From the NCBI RefSeq assembly GCF_001044255.1, contig NZ_JYNX01000035.1, positions 111,795 to 175,794 of the forward strand: a stretch of 64,000 bases of DNA, given 5' to 3'. The notes beneath the pieces are model-generated. The model saw only the letters and a list, made by a program, of their open reading frames with translations. It made no database searches and was not told where the DNA came from. The stretch's first letter is position 1; the number at the start of each line of letters is the position of its first letter. Source of the DNA: Mycolicibacterium chubuense (lineage in GTDB: Bacteria > Actinomycetota > Actinomycetes > Mycobacteriales > Mycobacteriaceae). A program made the translations under genes and the position numbers. Below, in pieces: positions 45,390 through 54,306 of this stretch.

Positions 45390-46691
45390 ATGCCCGGTCA
45401 CATCCTGATTCTGGTGGAGAACCTGTCAGTGCCCTTCGACCGCCGAGTGTGGCAGGAGAGTCGCGCGTTGGTCGACGCCGGCTTCGACGTCACCGTGATC
45501 TGCCCGCAGGGCGCCAAGCAGGACCGCGAGGACGAGGTGGTGGTCGACGGTGTGCGCATCCTGCGCTATCCCCTGCGTGCCGCCACCGGAGGCCCGATCG
45601 GCTACCTGCGCGAGTACTCGGCGGCACTGTGGCACACCCTGCGGCTGGCGCTGAAGGTGCGTCGGGAAAGGCGTGTCGACGTGGTGCACGCCTGCAATCC
45701 GCCCGATCTGTTGTTCCTCATCGCCGTCGTCCTGCGTGTGGGGGGAACGCGATTCGTCTTCGACCACCACGATCTGGTGCCGGAGCTGTTCGAGTCGCGC
45801 TTTGCCGGCGGTCCGCGGTTCCTGCACACGGTGACCCGGCTGACCGAGCGACTCACCTTCGCCGCCGCCGACGCGGTGATCTCGCCCAATGAGAGCTATC
45901 GCACGGTGGCCCTGACCCGCGGCAGGAAGAACGCAGACGACGTCGTGGTCGTGCGGAGCGCGCCTGATCTCGACCGCTTCGTCCGCTGCGAATCCGACGC
46001 CTCACTTCGCCGGGGTAAGAGGTACCTGCTCGCCTATCTCGGGGTGATGGGGCCGCAGGACGGTGTCGACTACGCGCTTCGGGCCGTGAAGATTCTGCGT
46101 GAACAGATCGGGCGCGACGATTTCCACTGTGTCTTCATGGGTTCCGGCGACGTCTTCGACGACATGGTCGCCCTGAGCAGGGAACTGGGAATCGACGACG
46201 TGGTCGAGTTCACGGGGCGGGTGCCCGACGAGTTCGTCATGCGGTGTCTGTCCACCGCGGATCTGTGTCTGTCTCCCGACCCGTGGAATCCGCTCAACGA
46301 CGTGTCGACGATGAACAAGGTCGTCGAGTACATGGCGATGGGTCGACCGATCGTGTCGTTCGATCTCAAGGAAGCGCGTGTTTCGGCGGGTGAGGCGGCT
46401 CTCTACGTGGCGCCGAACGACGAGTTCGCTTTCGCGAAAGCGATCGACGAGCTTCTCCACGACGAGCGGCGCCGCCGGCGGATGGGCGCGCTGGGCCGGG
46501 AGCGCATCGAACAGAAGCTCTCGTGGGAGGTCTCCCGCCGGAATCTGGTGAATTTCTACCGGCAGCTGCTTCCCAGTGGGCGACCGTCTGATTCACTCCA
46601 GCCGGCGGATACGAGGCACGTACAGATCCAGGTCGCGCACCCGATCGACGTGCACGAGAAGATCTTCCACGTCGTCGAGGGGGTGCAGTAG
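45390..46691 (+). CDS. Glycosyltransferase family 4
   Basis: A 433-residue GT-B enzyme. The N-terminal acceptor half begins HILILVENLSVPFDRRVWQE; HACNPPDLLFLIAV and FDHHDLVPELF follow. The donor half has SPDPWNPLNDVSTMNKVVEYMAMGRPIV with the E-x7-type motif. Start: ATG at 45390 with a strong GAGGAGGT 9 nt upstream; a GTG at 45303 is not conserved. The 3' end runs 99 nt into the convergent SDR gene, and the last 30 residues lack recognisable GT sequence. Confidence 0.9.
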   Translation: MPGHILILVENLSVPFDRRVWQESRALVDAGFDVTVICPQGAKQDREDEVVVDGVRILRYPLRAATGGPIGYLREYSAALWHTLRLALKVRRERRVDVVHACNPPDLLFLIAVVLRVGGTRFVFDHHDLVPELFESRFAGGPRFLHTVTRLTERLTFAAADAVISPNESYRTVALTRGRKNADDVVVVRSAPDLDRFVRCESDASLRRGKRYLLAYLGVMGPQDGVDYALRAVKILREQIGRDDFHCVFMGSGDVFDDMVALSRELGIDDVVEFTGRVPDEFVMRCLSTADLCLSPDPWNPLNDVSTMNKVVEYMAMGRPIVSFDLKEARVSAGEAALYVAPNDEFAFAKAIDELLHDERRRRRMGALGRERIEQKLSWEVSRRNLVNFYRQLLPSGRPSDSLQPADTRHVQIQVAHPIDVHEKIFHVVEGVQ

Positions 46692-47456
46692 GCGACCGTT
46701 GAGTTCGTCACCGGACCCCGTGGCCAGCCAGGTGATCAAGGCAGTGGACTGCTGCGCCGGCACCGATTCTCGACGGGCGAGCTCCGGCATCCAGCGCTTG
46801 GCGGCTGCGGAATGGACCAGTGACCGGGTCATCGCGGTGTCGGTGAAGCCCGGCGCGACAGCGAAAGCGAACAGGCCGTGGGGCCGCAGTGATGCCGCCA
46901 GGTCCTCGGTCAGGCTCACCAGCCCCGCTTTCGCTGCGGCATAGGCGCTTTGGTACGGACTGGGCCGCACGGCCGCGTAACTCACCACATTGACGATGCG
47001 TCCGCGCCCACGCGCGATCATGCCCGGGATCACCTCGTGGGAACAGAGGAAGGCGCCGACCAGGCTCGTCTGCACATCTGTCCACCAATCGACCGGATCG
47101 ACCTGCCAGACCGGACCGACGGCACGCATCGTGGCGGCGTTGTTCACCAGCACGTCGATGTCGCCCAGAGATCCCTCGAGCGTCTCGACGGCGCGACGCA
47201 CCGAAGCGTGGCACGTGACGTCCGCGACGGCGACGGCGGCGGGCGTTCCCCTGACGGCGATCTGATCGGCCGTCGCGACGAGTTCCTCGCGGGTACGAGC
47301 GACCAGTCCTACCGCGAAACCACTGTCCGCCAGAGCTATCGCCGTCGCCTGGCCGATACCCCGACCCGCTCCGGTGACGACTGCTACCGCCGTGCCAGGG
47401 TTCCTGCGATCCTGCCGGGAACACTGTCCGTCGAGGGCCGCCGGTGGATCAGACAC
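46593..47456 (-). CDS. Short-chain dehydrogenase/reductase
   Basis: Classical SDR, 287 residues: TGAGRGIG cofactor motif, NNAA(TM), catalytic Ser in VVSYAAVRPSPYQSAYAAAK with Tyr-x3-Lys, and a C-terminal tail (LNGRLLHPLDDVEDLL, LYVPRIRRL) that resembles other actinobacterial SDRs, so the frame is real to its stop. GTG start at 47456, overlapping the asnB-like stop by 8 nt. Converges with the glycosyltransferase, overlapping 99 nt. Substrate unknown. Confidence 0.85.
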   Translation of the reverse strand: MSDPPAALDGQCSRQDRRNPGTAVAVVTGAGRGIGQATAIALADSGFAVGLVARTREELVATADQIAVRGTPAAVAVADVTCHASVRRAVETLEGSLGDIDVLVNNAATMRAVGPVWQVDPVDWWTDVQTSLVGAFLCSHEVIPGMIARGRGRIVNVVSYAAVRPSPYQSAYAAAKAGLVSLTEDLAASLRPHGLFAFAVAPGFTDTAMTRSLVHSAAAKRWMPELARRESVPAQQSTALITWLATGSGDELNGRLLHPLDDVEDLLVHVDRVRDLDLYVPRIRRLE

Positions 47457-49290
47457 GACAGGGCCGCGTCCCCACCAGCCCTTGGTGCCAGACCTCCAGG
47501 GACAGCAACGCCCAGATCCGTGGCTGCTCGTTGCGCTCTCCGAGCGAGTGATCACGCAACAGTCGCATCACGGCGGTCCGGTCGAACGTGGAGCCGACGA
47601 ACGAGGAAGGTCCGGTCAAGGAGTCGAAGGCCATGTCCTGCAGCCCGCCTCGAAACCACTTGTCCAGGGGGACCTTGAATCCCAGCTTGGGTCGATCCAC
47701 CACCTCCGCGGGCAGCCGCTTGCGAGCCACCTCTTTGAGTACCCACTTGCTCGTCCCACCGCGAAGCTTGACGTTGCTGGGCAGCGCGAACGCGAGTTCC
47801 ACCAATCGATGGTCGAGGAAGGGCGGACGAAGTTCGACCGATGCGGCCATCGACATGCGGTCTCCCCGCTCGAGGAGGTTGTCGCAGAGCCATGTTCGGA
47901 TGTCGGCGTAGAGCATGCGGTGCAGGGCGTCGCCACGTCCATCAGTGAAGGGACCGAGGGTGCTGCGCGCGGGTTGTCCGCCGAGCAGTGCGGCTCGCTC
48001 GGGGGAGGTGAACGGTGCGAACCATCCGCGCATGCGCTCCGAGTACGTGTCTTCCGACATCGCGCGCATCGCGATGCCGAGCCGGGCGTGATGAGCGGGC
48101 AGGGTCTTCTCCACCCGCCGCAATGCCGCCGACGGCAGAACACCCAGCCAGCGTGTCGCCTCGGCGTATCGGTGCTTCGGGTAGCCGGCGAACAGCTCGT
48201 CGGCACCCTCACCGGAGAGCAGGACCTTCACATGCTGCCGCGCCAACTCGGCGAGCCGGAAGACGGCGACGTCGGACGGCTCGGACAACGGAGCGTCGCG
48301 GTGCCAGCTCAGTGTCGACCAGCACCGCTCGAAGTCGTCCGCAGTGACCGTCAGCTCGTGATGACGGGTGCCGACGTGATCGGCGACCCTACGGGCCCAG
48401 TGTGTTTCGTCCAGAGAATCGTCGCCGAATCCCGCGGAGAACGTGTTGAGCTCACCGCCCGAATGCATTTCGGCCATCAGCGAGGTGACAAGGCTGCTGT
48501 CCAGTCCCCCGGACAGATAGGCACCGACAGGCACATCGGCGACGAGCGCCTCTCGGACGGACGCGGTGAGCGCTTCCTCGACCAGGTCGACAGCGCCGCT
48601 GGGGGTGATCGCGATGGTGGTCGGCTCCGCGGGGAGTTGCCAGTATGCAGAGCAACGGATGTCGCCGGATGAGGTGAGAACGAGGTGATGGCCCGGCGGA
48701 ATCTTGCGCACTCCTTGCAGAAGCGTGTACGGCGCAGGAACCGATCGGTAGGTCAGATAGTCGTAGAGACTGTCCTCGTCGACCGTCGGGGCACCGATGA
48801 CGGGCAACAGGCCCTTGATCTCGGACGCGAACGCGAACAGTTTGTCCGTCTTGTAGTAGTACAGCGGCAGGATTCCGAGGCGATCACGGAACAGATGAAT
48901 GTCGCCGGTACCCGAATCATGAAGAGCGAAGGCGAATTGCCCGCGTAACCGGTCGACGCCTGCGGGCCCGTACTTGTCGTGGAGCGCGAGCAGAACCTCG
49001 GTGTCACCCAGGGTGGTGAAGGGATACGACAGCTCAGAACGCAGTTGGCGGTAGTTCAGGATCTCGCCGTTGAACACCACATGAGATCGCCGATCGGCCG
49101 ATGCCATGGGTTGCTCCGAACCCCCGGGATCGATGATCGACAATCGGCAGTGCGCCAGCCCGACGTCGCGGTGGGTCCAGATACCGGTCGCGTCGGGCCC
49201 GCGATGGGCCATCGATCTGATCATCGCGGCGACCAGGGGTTCGTCCACGGGCGAGCCGTCCAACCGGCGAATCCCGGCTATTCCGCACAT
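47449..49290 (-). CDS. asnB: Asparagine synthase-like amidotransferase (EPS-linked)
   Basis: 613 residues: Ntn-type glutaminase domain with catalytic Cys2 (MCGIAGI, RGPDATG, FNGEILN, GDTEVLL) and a synthetase domain with the PPi loop SGGLDSS at 260-266 and LLSGEGADELFAGY. It is a complete AsnB. In EPS/O-antigen loci such enzymes amidate sugar carboxylates, for instance uronic acids; with the AlgD-like enzyme nearby this is plausible, but free asparagine synthesis cannot be excluded. First gene of a minus-strand unit with the SDR. Confidence 0.88.
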   Translation of the reverse strand: MCGIAGIRRLDGSPVDEPLVAAMIRSMAHRGPDATGIWTHRDVGLAHCRLSIIDPGGSEQPMASADRRSHVVFNGEILNYRQLRSELSYPFTTLGDTEVLLALHDKYGPAGVDRLRGQFAFALHDSGTGDIHLFRDRLGILPLYYYKTDKLFAFASEIKGLLPVIGAPTVDEDSLYDYLTYRSVPAPYTLLQGVRKIPPGHHLVLTSSGDIRCSAYWQLPAEPTTIAITPSGAVDLVEEALTASVREALVADVPVGAYLSGGLDSSLVTSLMAEMHSGGELNTFSAGFGDDSLDETHWARRVADHVGTRHHELTVTADDFERCWSTLSWHRDAPLSEPSDVAVFRLAELARQHVKVLLSGEGADELFAGYPKHRYAEATRWLGVLPSAALRRVEKTLPAHHARLGIAMRAMSEDTYSERMRGWFAPFTSPERAALLGGQPARSTLGPFTDGRGDALHRMLYADIRTWLCDNLLERGDRMSMAASVELRPPFLDHRLVELAFALPSNVKLRGGTSKWVLKEVARKRLPAEVVDRPKLGFKVPLDKWFRGGLQDMAFDSLTGPSSFVGSTFDRTAVMRLLRDHSLGERNEQPRIWALLSLEVWHQGLVGTRPCRV

Positions 49291-49335
49291 GTCACGCCGC
49301 CCAAGGCTGTGCCGGACGACGCGTGAGCCGCGCGG

Positions 49336-50007
49336 TCACAGGTCGTCGACGTCGATGAGCCCGTCCTCGATCGCACGAGCGATCAGGAGGGTCTTGGTCG
49401 GGGCGGCCCTACCGACCGCGGCGTACTTGGCTCGTGCGCGCTGTACGTGGGTGGCGACCGTCGACGGCTCGATGTAGAGCAGCTTCGCCACTTCGTCTTT
49501 GTTGTCGGTGCGCAGCCACGCCGACAACACTTCCCGTTCCCGTCGAGTGAGCCGGGGCCGACCGACGAGCTCGACGCGTTCCAGGGCGTCTGCCATGCGC
49601 GGCGGGCGATAGGTGACACCGGACCGGGCTGCGCAGATGGCACCGCGCAGATGCTTTCCATCCTCGGACTTCCCGACGTAATTGACGGCCCCGGCATCGA
49701 GCGCGGTCAGAATCACCTCATCGGAGATGAGATGGGAGTATCCGATGACCCGGTAACCGGCCCGGCAGAGAAGTCGCAACCCGCCGAAGTCGGGCCCCCG
49801 TCCTTCGTGTTCGAGGGCCAGGATGACGACATCCACCGGGGTTTTCTGCGCCGCCTGCAACGCCATGAACTCCGCCGGATGGGCGAAGTTCCCGACAATC
49901 TTGATCGGTGGCTCGTTCCCGGCGACCCAGGCCTCGATGCCGGCGTGCACGACGTACTGGTTGTCGATGATGACGACCGATATGCCGAGTTCTCCATCTT
50001 TGCTCAT
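49336..50007 (-). CDS. LuxR/NarL-type regulator with a pseudo-receiver domain, second copy
   Basis: 223 residues and a paralogue of the protein at 35579: VVHAGIEAWVAG, a receiver-like domain, then a LuxR HTH (RLTRREREVLSAWLR, EPSTVATHVQRARAKY). The phospho-acceptor Asp is Ala64 (DVVILAL), and the acidic pair is Asp15-Asn16 instead of Asp-Asp, so phosphorylation is unlikely. ATG at 50007, preceded by GGAAGGG. Its promoter shares the 521-nt gap with the glycosyltransferase at 50529. Confidence 0.85.
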   Translation of the reverse strand: MSKDGELGISVVIIDNQYVVHAGIEAWVAGNEPPIKIVGNFAHPAEFMALQAAQKTPVDVVILALEHEGRGPDFGGLRLLCRAGYRVIGYSHLISDEVILTALDAGAVNYVGKSEDGKHLRGAICAARSGVTYRPPRMADALERVELVGRPRLTRREREVLSAWLRTDNKDEVAKLLYIEPSTVATHVQRARAKYAAVGRAAPTKTLLIARAIEDGLIDVDDL

Positions 50008-50528
50008 GTGATGCCCTTCCCCCGTGTCCGCCACCTGCGCGCGGCCCTCCAGGGGTCGAGCATACGACGCCAACCCGCAGGAACAGCAAACATTGAGTTA
50101 CTTCTGACGACACGCTCTGTCAGTTAAAAGTACGACTTGTCCGGGAAATCGCAAAGTAACCTATCGAATGGAAACACATTGGCCTGCGCTGGTCGAGCAC
50201 CGATTCCACGCCGCGGCGCGGCCGGCGGCCGCCGGGCTGGCAAAGATCCCGCTGGCCGTTGCAGGCAGCCCGGGCATTTCCGGACCCCCGGTGCCGACCC
50301 GCGCGGTCACCCCGGGTACCCGACGGATACCTCGAAGCCTGGCTAATTAACTTGGCTGCTGCCGATCCCCGGCGCCAGCTCGACGTCGCGACAGTGCCGC
50401 CGAGCGTCCGGGCTCGGCGCGTCCTGCACCCCGTATCCCACGTGCGACCGACATCGTCTGTCGGTCGTCGGACCGCACTTCGGACGGTTGCCGAGTCTCC
50501 CGGGCAAATCCCACGTATCCAGATCAGC
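50008..50528. other. Long intergenic region between the regulator and the second EPS operon
   Basis: 521 nt without a convincing gene. An open frame of 60 residues at 50168-50350 has no ribosome-binding site or recognisable sequence. The first 150 nt are unusually A+T-rich for this genome and likely hold the two divergent promoters. A self-complementary GC word (CCGGCGGCCGCCGG, 50222-50235) is present but may be compositional. Confidence 0.5.
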
Positions 50529-51584
50529 ATGACGAGTTCCCCGGACGCCGCTCCTACGCGCGTTCGATCGCGGCCGTTCCTCAGCTTCCTCATGACCGCA
50601 TACGGCACCGAACGGTTCGTCGCTGCGACCATCGACTCCGTCCTGGCCCAGACACGCACCGATTGGGAACTGATCGCCGTCGACAACGGGGGATCCGACG
50701 AGATGGCCGCAATCATCGGCCGCTACCTCCCTGATCCCCGAATCATCCTGATACGTCAGGAGAACAGGGGAATCCGCGGCGGAGTCACCGCGGCCGCCGA
50801 CGCCGCGACCGGACGCTACCTCTGCGTTCTGAACAGCGACGACCTGCTGCTGCCCGAGTACTGCGAACGCGTCGGCGCGATGATCGAGACCGATCCCGGC
50901 ATCGATGCGGTCGGATGCGACGGCGAGCTGTTCTACGACCCGGACGACGGCACTCCGCCACCGAAGAGTTACTTCGCCTCGATCGGTCGACGATCCGTAC
51001 CCGACCCGTCGCGAGCCGCGACACTGGACGAGTTCCTCGATGAGGGAGTACCCCTGTACATCGGCGCATTTCGGCGGGAGGTCTGGGACGTCCATCGCGG
51101 ATTCGATCCCGCGACAACAGATGTCGAGCCCGACGTCGCGCTCTGGCTGAGTGCTGCTGCGGCAGGCGACGACGTCCGGGTTCTTCCCGACCGACTCGCC
51201 CGGATGCGCCTGCGGCCCGATTCGGCCTCGCGACATCCGGCCCGTGCCGATGACTTCCAAGAACGACTGCTTCACTCGTTCCACACCGTCGTCGCCCAGC
51301 AGCACGCTCGCGGCGGTCTCGCGGAGTCCCGCGCTCTGCGCGAAATGCGCTATGAGCGCGCCCTGCGCACCGCACGATGCTCGTTGCTGGCCGGCGATGT
51401 CGACGCCGCACGGAAAGCCGCTCGCGACGCCTACCGCGAACGGCACACTCTGCGGGCGGCAGCCGTGGTCGCTGCGCTGCACATCAGCCCGGACGCACTC
51501 AGGTGGGTGCACCCCGTCAAGAACACCGCCCAGCGCACGATCGAACGAGCGCGGTGGCGTATCAGCAGAGTCGGTGGTCCATGA
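50529..51584 (+). CDS. Glycosyltransferase family 2
   Basis: A 351-residue GT-A enzyme: FLSFLMTAYGTERFVAATIDSVLAQ, the nucleotide-binding VDNGGSDEM, and the metal-binding region YLCVLNSDDLLLPEY (DD pair as the DxD motif). The C-terminal part is helical and Arg-rich, possibly membrane-associated. ATG at 50529; no strong ribosome-binding site. First gene of the second plus-strand EPS operon; its stop overlaps the flippase start (ATGA). Confidence 0.9.
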   Translation: MTSSPDAAPTRVRSRPFLSFLMTAYGTERFVAATIDSVLAQTRTDWELIAVDNGGSDEMAAIIGRYLPDPRIILIRQENRGIRGGVTAAADAATGRYLCVLNSDDLLLPEYCERVGAMIETDPGIDAVGCDGELFYDPDDGTPPPKSYFASIGRRSVPDPSRAATLDEFLDEGVPLYIGAFRREVWDVHRGFDPATTDVEPDVALWLSAAAAGDDVRVLPDRLARMRLRPDSASRHPARADDFQERLLHSFHTVVAQQHARGGLAESRALREMRYERALRTARCSLLAGDVDAARKAARDAYRERHTLRAAAVVAALHISPDALRWVHPVKNTAQRTIERARWRISRVGGP

Positions 51585-53116
51585 CCCCAGCGCATTCCGG
51601 CATCACGAGTGACGGCGGACTCGGCGCAGTGCTCAAGCGTGGCGCCGCCATATCGGCTGTCGCCACGGTGCTCGCCCAGGGCATCACCGTGGTGCAGACC
51701 GTGGTGCTGGGGCGATTGCTGGGACCCTATGAGATCGGTGTCTTCACGGCTGGGTCGGTGCTGGTATCGAGCCTCGTGGTCGTCGCGCAGGGCAGTCTCG
51801 GGCACGCAGTCATCCAACGCGAGCACGATCTCGAGGACGCTGCGAACACCGCGCTGGTGGTGACCTTCCTGACCGGCCTCGTTCTCGCGATCGGGCTGGC
51901 CGCCGCCTCGCCGCTGATCGGGATGGTCTTTCACGACACGCGAATCGGGCTGATCGCGATGGCCTGCTCGGGTCTGGCACTCCTGCACGCGTGTACGACG
52001 GTGCCGGATGCGTTGATGCAACGCGCCTTCCGGTTTCGACGCCGGATCGTCATCGATCCCGCGGTGTCGCTCATCTTCGCGGTCGTGGCGATCACCTTCG
52101 CCGGCCTGGGCTACGGGGCCTGGTCCATGGTGATCGGCACGTACGCGTCGACGGTCAGTTGGGTCGCGCTGAGCTGGTGGCTTGCGAAATGGCGTCCGCT
52201 GCGGGGGCGCTTCTCCGTGCGCATGTGGCGGGACTTGGCACGATTCTCGTTCCCGGTGTTCCTCGACGTCGTCGCCGAGCGGTCCCGCGAGGTCGTCGAA
52301 CAGGTTCTCGTCGGCAGATGGCTGGGCGGTTCAGCGCTCGGCCAGTATCGCTACGGGTATCGCATCGCGTCACTGCCTTCGCTCGGCATCATCCAAATCT
52401 GTTCGTACGTGCTCTTTCCCGCCTTCTCGCGGATCGCCGGCGACGCCGAACGCTTCCGCAGCGCCTTTCTCAGGGCGCTGACCTGGATATGGTTCGCAGC
52501 ACTACCCGTGGCGGCGTTGATGGTCGCTCTGGCTCCCCCCGCGGTGCCGTTGTTACTCGGCGACCAGTGGCAACCAGCCGGTCATGCCGCCGCGGCGATG
52601 GCCGGCATCGGACTCGGCGTGGCGTTGATGTCGGCGGCTGCAGAGGCGGTCAAAGGCGCCGGGCGCTCGCATCTGTTGAACTGGATGACGGCACTGAGTC
52701 TGGCACTCGGACTCCCACTGCTCATCCTGCTGATTCCGTTCGGTCTCGTCGGAGTCGCTGTGGCGCTTTCCCTCTCCTACCTGACTGTCGGTCTCCTCAG
52801 CCTGGGGTTGGCCCGTCCCGTGGTTGGAGCCACCTGGCGGGAGCTCACCATCTGTCTGGCCCCCACGACACTGTCGGCTGCGGCGGCGCTTGCCGTTGCC
52901 CTCCCTGTCGAGCGCCTTGTCGGCGGTTCCATCGGATATCACGGACCGGCCGGCCTGGCGCTGATCACCGCCGAATGTGTGTTGCTTCTCGTTGTTTACG
53001 TTGCGCTGCTCATGTTCTCGTCGCGGTGGCGGACAACAGCACACGAGCTCGGCCAATGGATCTCGGTGCTCATCGCCGGCCGCGTCGCCGCGCGACAGAG
53101 GGGTGGTTACGCGTGA
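51581..53116 (+). CDS. Wzx-type polysaccharide flippase (MOP superfamily)
   Basis: Moves lipid-linked repeat units across the membrane. 511 residues with about 12-14 hydrophobic segments and the MOP/RfbX look: LKRGAAISAVATVLAQGITVVQTVVLGRLLGP at the N-terminus, QRAFRFRR, GQYRYGYRIASLPSLGIIQI. Start ATG 51581 overlaps the GT2 stop by 4 nt. Together with the Wzy-type protein at 57516 it defines Wzx/Wzy export. Confidence 0.9.
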   Translation: MTPAHSGITSDGGLGAVLKRGAAISAVATVLAQGITVVQTVVLGRLLGPYEIGVFTAGSVLVSSLVVVAQGSLGHAVIQREHDLEDAANTALVVTFLTGLVLAIGLAAASPLIGMVFHDTRIGLIAMACSGLALLHACTTVPDALMQRAFRFRRRIVIDPAVSLIFAVVAITFAGLGYGAWSMVIGTYASTVSWVALSWWLAKWRPLRGRFSVRMWRDLARFSFPVFLDVVAERSREVVEQVLVGRWLGGSALGQYRYGYRIASLPSLGIIQICSYVLFPAFSRIAGDAERFRSAFLRALTWIWFAALPVAALMVALAPPAVPLLLGDQWQPAGHAAAAMAGIGLGVALMSAAAEAVKGAGRSHLLNWMTALSLALGLPLLILLIPFGLVGVAVALSLSYLTVGLLSLGLARPVVGATWRELTICLAPTTLSAAAALAVALPVERLVGGSIGYHGPAGLALITAECVLLLVVYVALLMFSSRWRTTAHELGQWISVLIAGRVAARQRGGYA

Positions 53117-54306
53117 AGGTGATGATGATCGGCGCGTATCCGCTCGAGCCGGACGTGGTCAACGGTGGCATCGAATCGGTCACCAGCACCCTCGTACCGG
53201 CGCTGGCCGAGAACGACGATATCGAGCGCATCACCGTGGTGAGGTATCACTACGGCGACGCGACGACCGATTACCGCCGCATCGGCCCGAAGGCCGAGGT
53301 CTATTACGTGCGCGGCCAGAGCTGTTTCCGCATGCTGACGCGGTCGTTTCTCGATGTGCGCAAAGCGCGGAAACTGGCGGCTCACACCAAGCCTGATGTC
53401 GTTCACGGTCAGGAGATCGGCTGCTTCGGCGACGTGGCCACCCGCTGCGGCCACCGGTCGGTCGTCACCATCCACGGGTTACCCCATGTCGAGAGCAGGA
53501 TGTCGGCTCGCAGTCTGCGGGAGAGGCTGCGCAGCGGGTCGATGGAGCGGATGATCCGGCGGGTCCTGCGGCGGGCCGCTGTCGTCATCTCGATCTCCGA
53601 ATACGACGCCGGACAGGTGGGACAGTTGATCCGCGGAGGAAAGACGAGTATCGCGAATCCGACGGCTCCGGAGTTCTTCGCCCTCGCCCCGTCGCTTCCC
53701 ACAGAACCGAGGTTGCTGTTCGCCGGTGTGATGACGCCCCGCAAGAACGTCCTCGGGTTGGTGAACGCGTTCGCGATCACTCACCGGCGGGTGCCGGATG
53801 CCCGGCTGGTCATCGCCGGACCGCAGCCGGACCCTTGCTACGCCGACACCGTTCGTGACCGGCTCTCCGCACTCGGTCTGCGACACTGTGTCGATTTCGT
53901 CGGCCTGGTGGACAACTGCCGACTCCGGAGCGAAATCGCGGCCGCGCGAGCAGTCGTCCTGTTCTCACACGAAGAGACGGCCCCCACGCTCATCGCCCAG
54001 GCGATGGCGGCGGGTAAGCCTGTCATCGCCTCCCGGGTGGGCGGCGTACCGGAGATGGTCTGTCACGGCGAGACGGGACTTCTGGTCGACGCCGGAGACG
54101 AAGGGGCCCTCGCAGCGCGCATGTCCGCGCTTCTCTCGAACCAGGCCTGGTGTCTGCAGATGGGTCAGCGCGGCCACGAGATCGCGCTGAACCGATTCTC
54201 CGTCGATGCGGTCGCTCGGCGCACCGTCGCGGCGTACCGGGCCGCCGCAAGCCATCACCCCGAGGTCGTCTCAGAGGAGCAGGAGGAACGGATGTGGTCA
54301 CGGTGA
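53113..54306 (+). CDS. Glycosyltransferase family 4
   Basis: 397-residue GT-B enzyme: GGIESVTSTLVPAL at the N-terminus, DVVHGQEIGCFG, TIHGLPH, LLFAGVMTPRKNVLGLV starting the donor domain, and FSHEETAPTLIAQAMAAGKPVIASRVGGVPEMV with the conserved Glu motif. GTG start overlapping the flippase stop. Acceptor and donor sugars unknown. Confidence 0.91.
   Translation: MKVMMIGAYPLEPDVVNGGIESVTSTLVPALAENDDIERITVVRYHYGDATTDYRRIGPKAEVYYVRGQSCFRMLTRSFLDVRKARKLAAHTKPDVVHGQEIGCFGDVATRCGHRSVVTIHGLPHVESRMSARSLRERLRSGSMERMIRRVLRRAAVVISISEYDAGQVGQLIRGGKTSIANPTAPEFFALAPSLPTEPRLLFAGVMTPRKNVLGLVNAFAITHRRVPDARLVIAGPQPDPCYADTVRDRLSALGLRHCVDFVGLVDNCRLRSEIAAARAVVLFSHEETAPTLIAQAMAAGKPVIASRVGGVPEMVCHGETGLLVDAGDEGALAARMSALLSNQAWCLQMGQRGHEIALNRFSVDAVARRTVAAYRAAASHHPEVVSEEQEERMWSR

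Noticed and set aside
47449-49290. AsnB as part of a non-ribosomal peptide or lasso-peptide cluster
   Set aside because: Lasso cyclases resemble AsnB but lack the N-terminal Cys2 glutaminase; here it is intact and the neighbours are polysaccharide genes.
50168-50350. 60-codon open frame in the gap before the GT2 gene
   Set aside because: No ribosome-binding site, composition like random high-GC sequence, no family.
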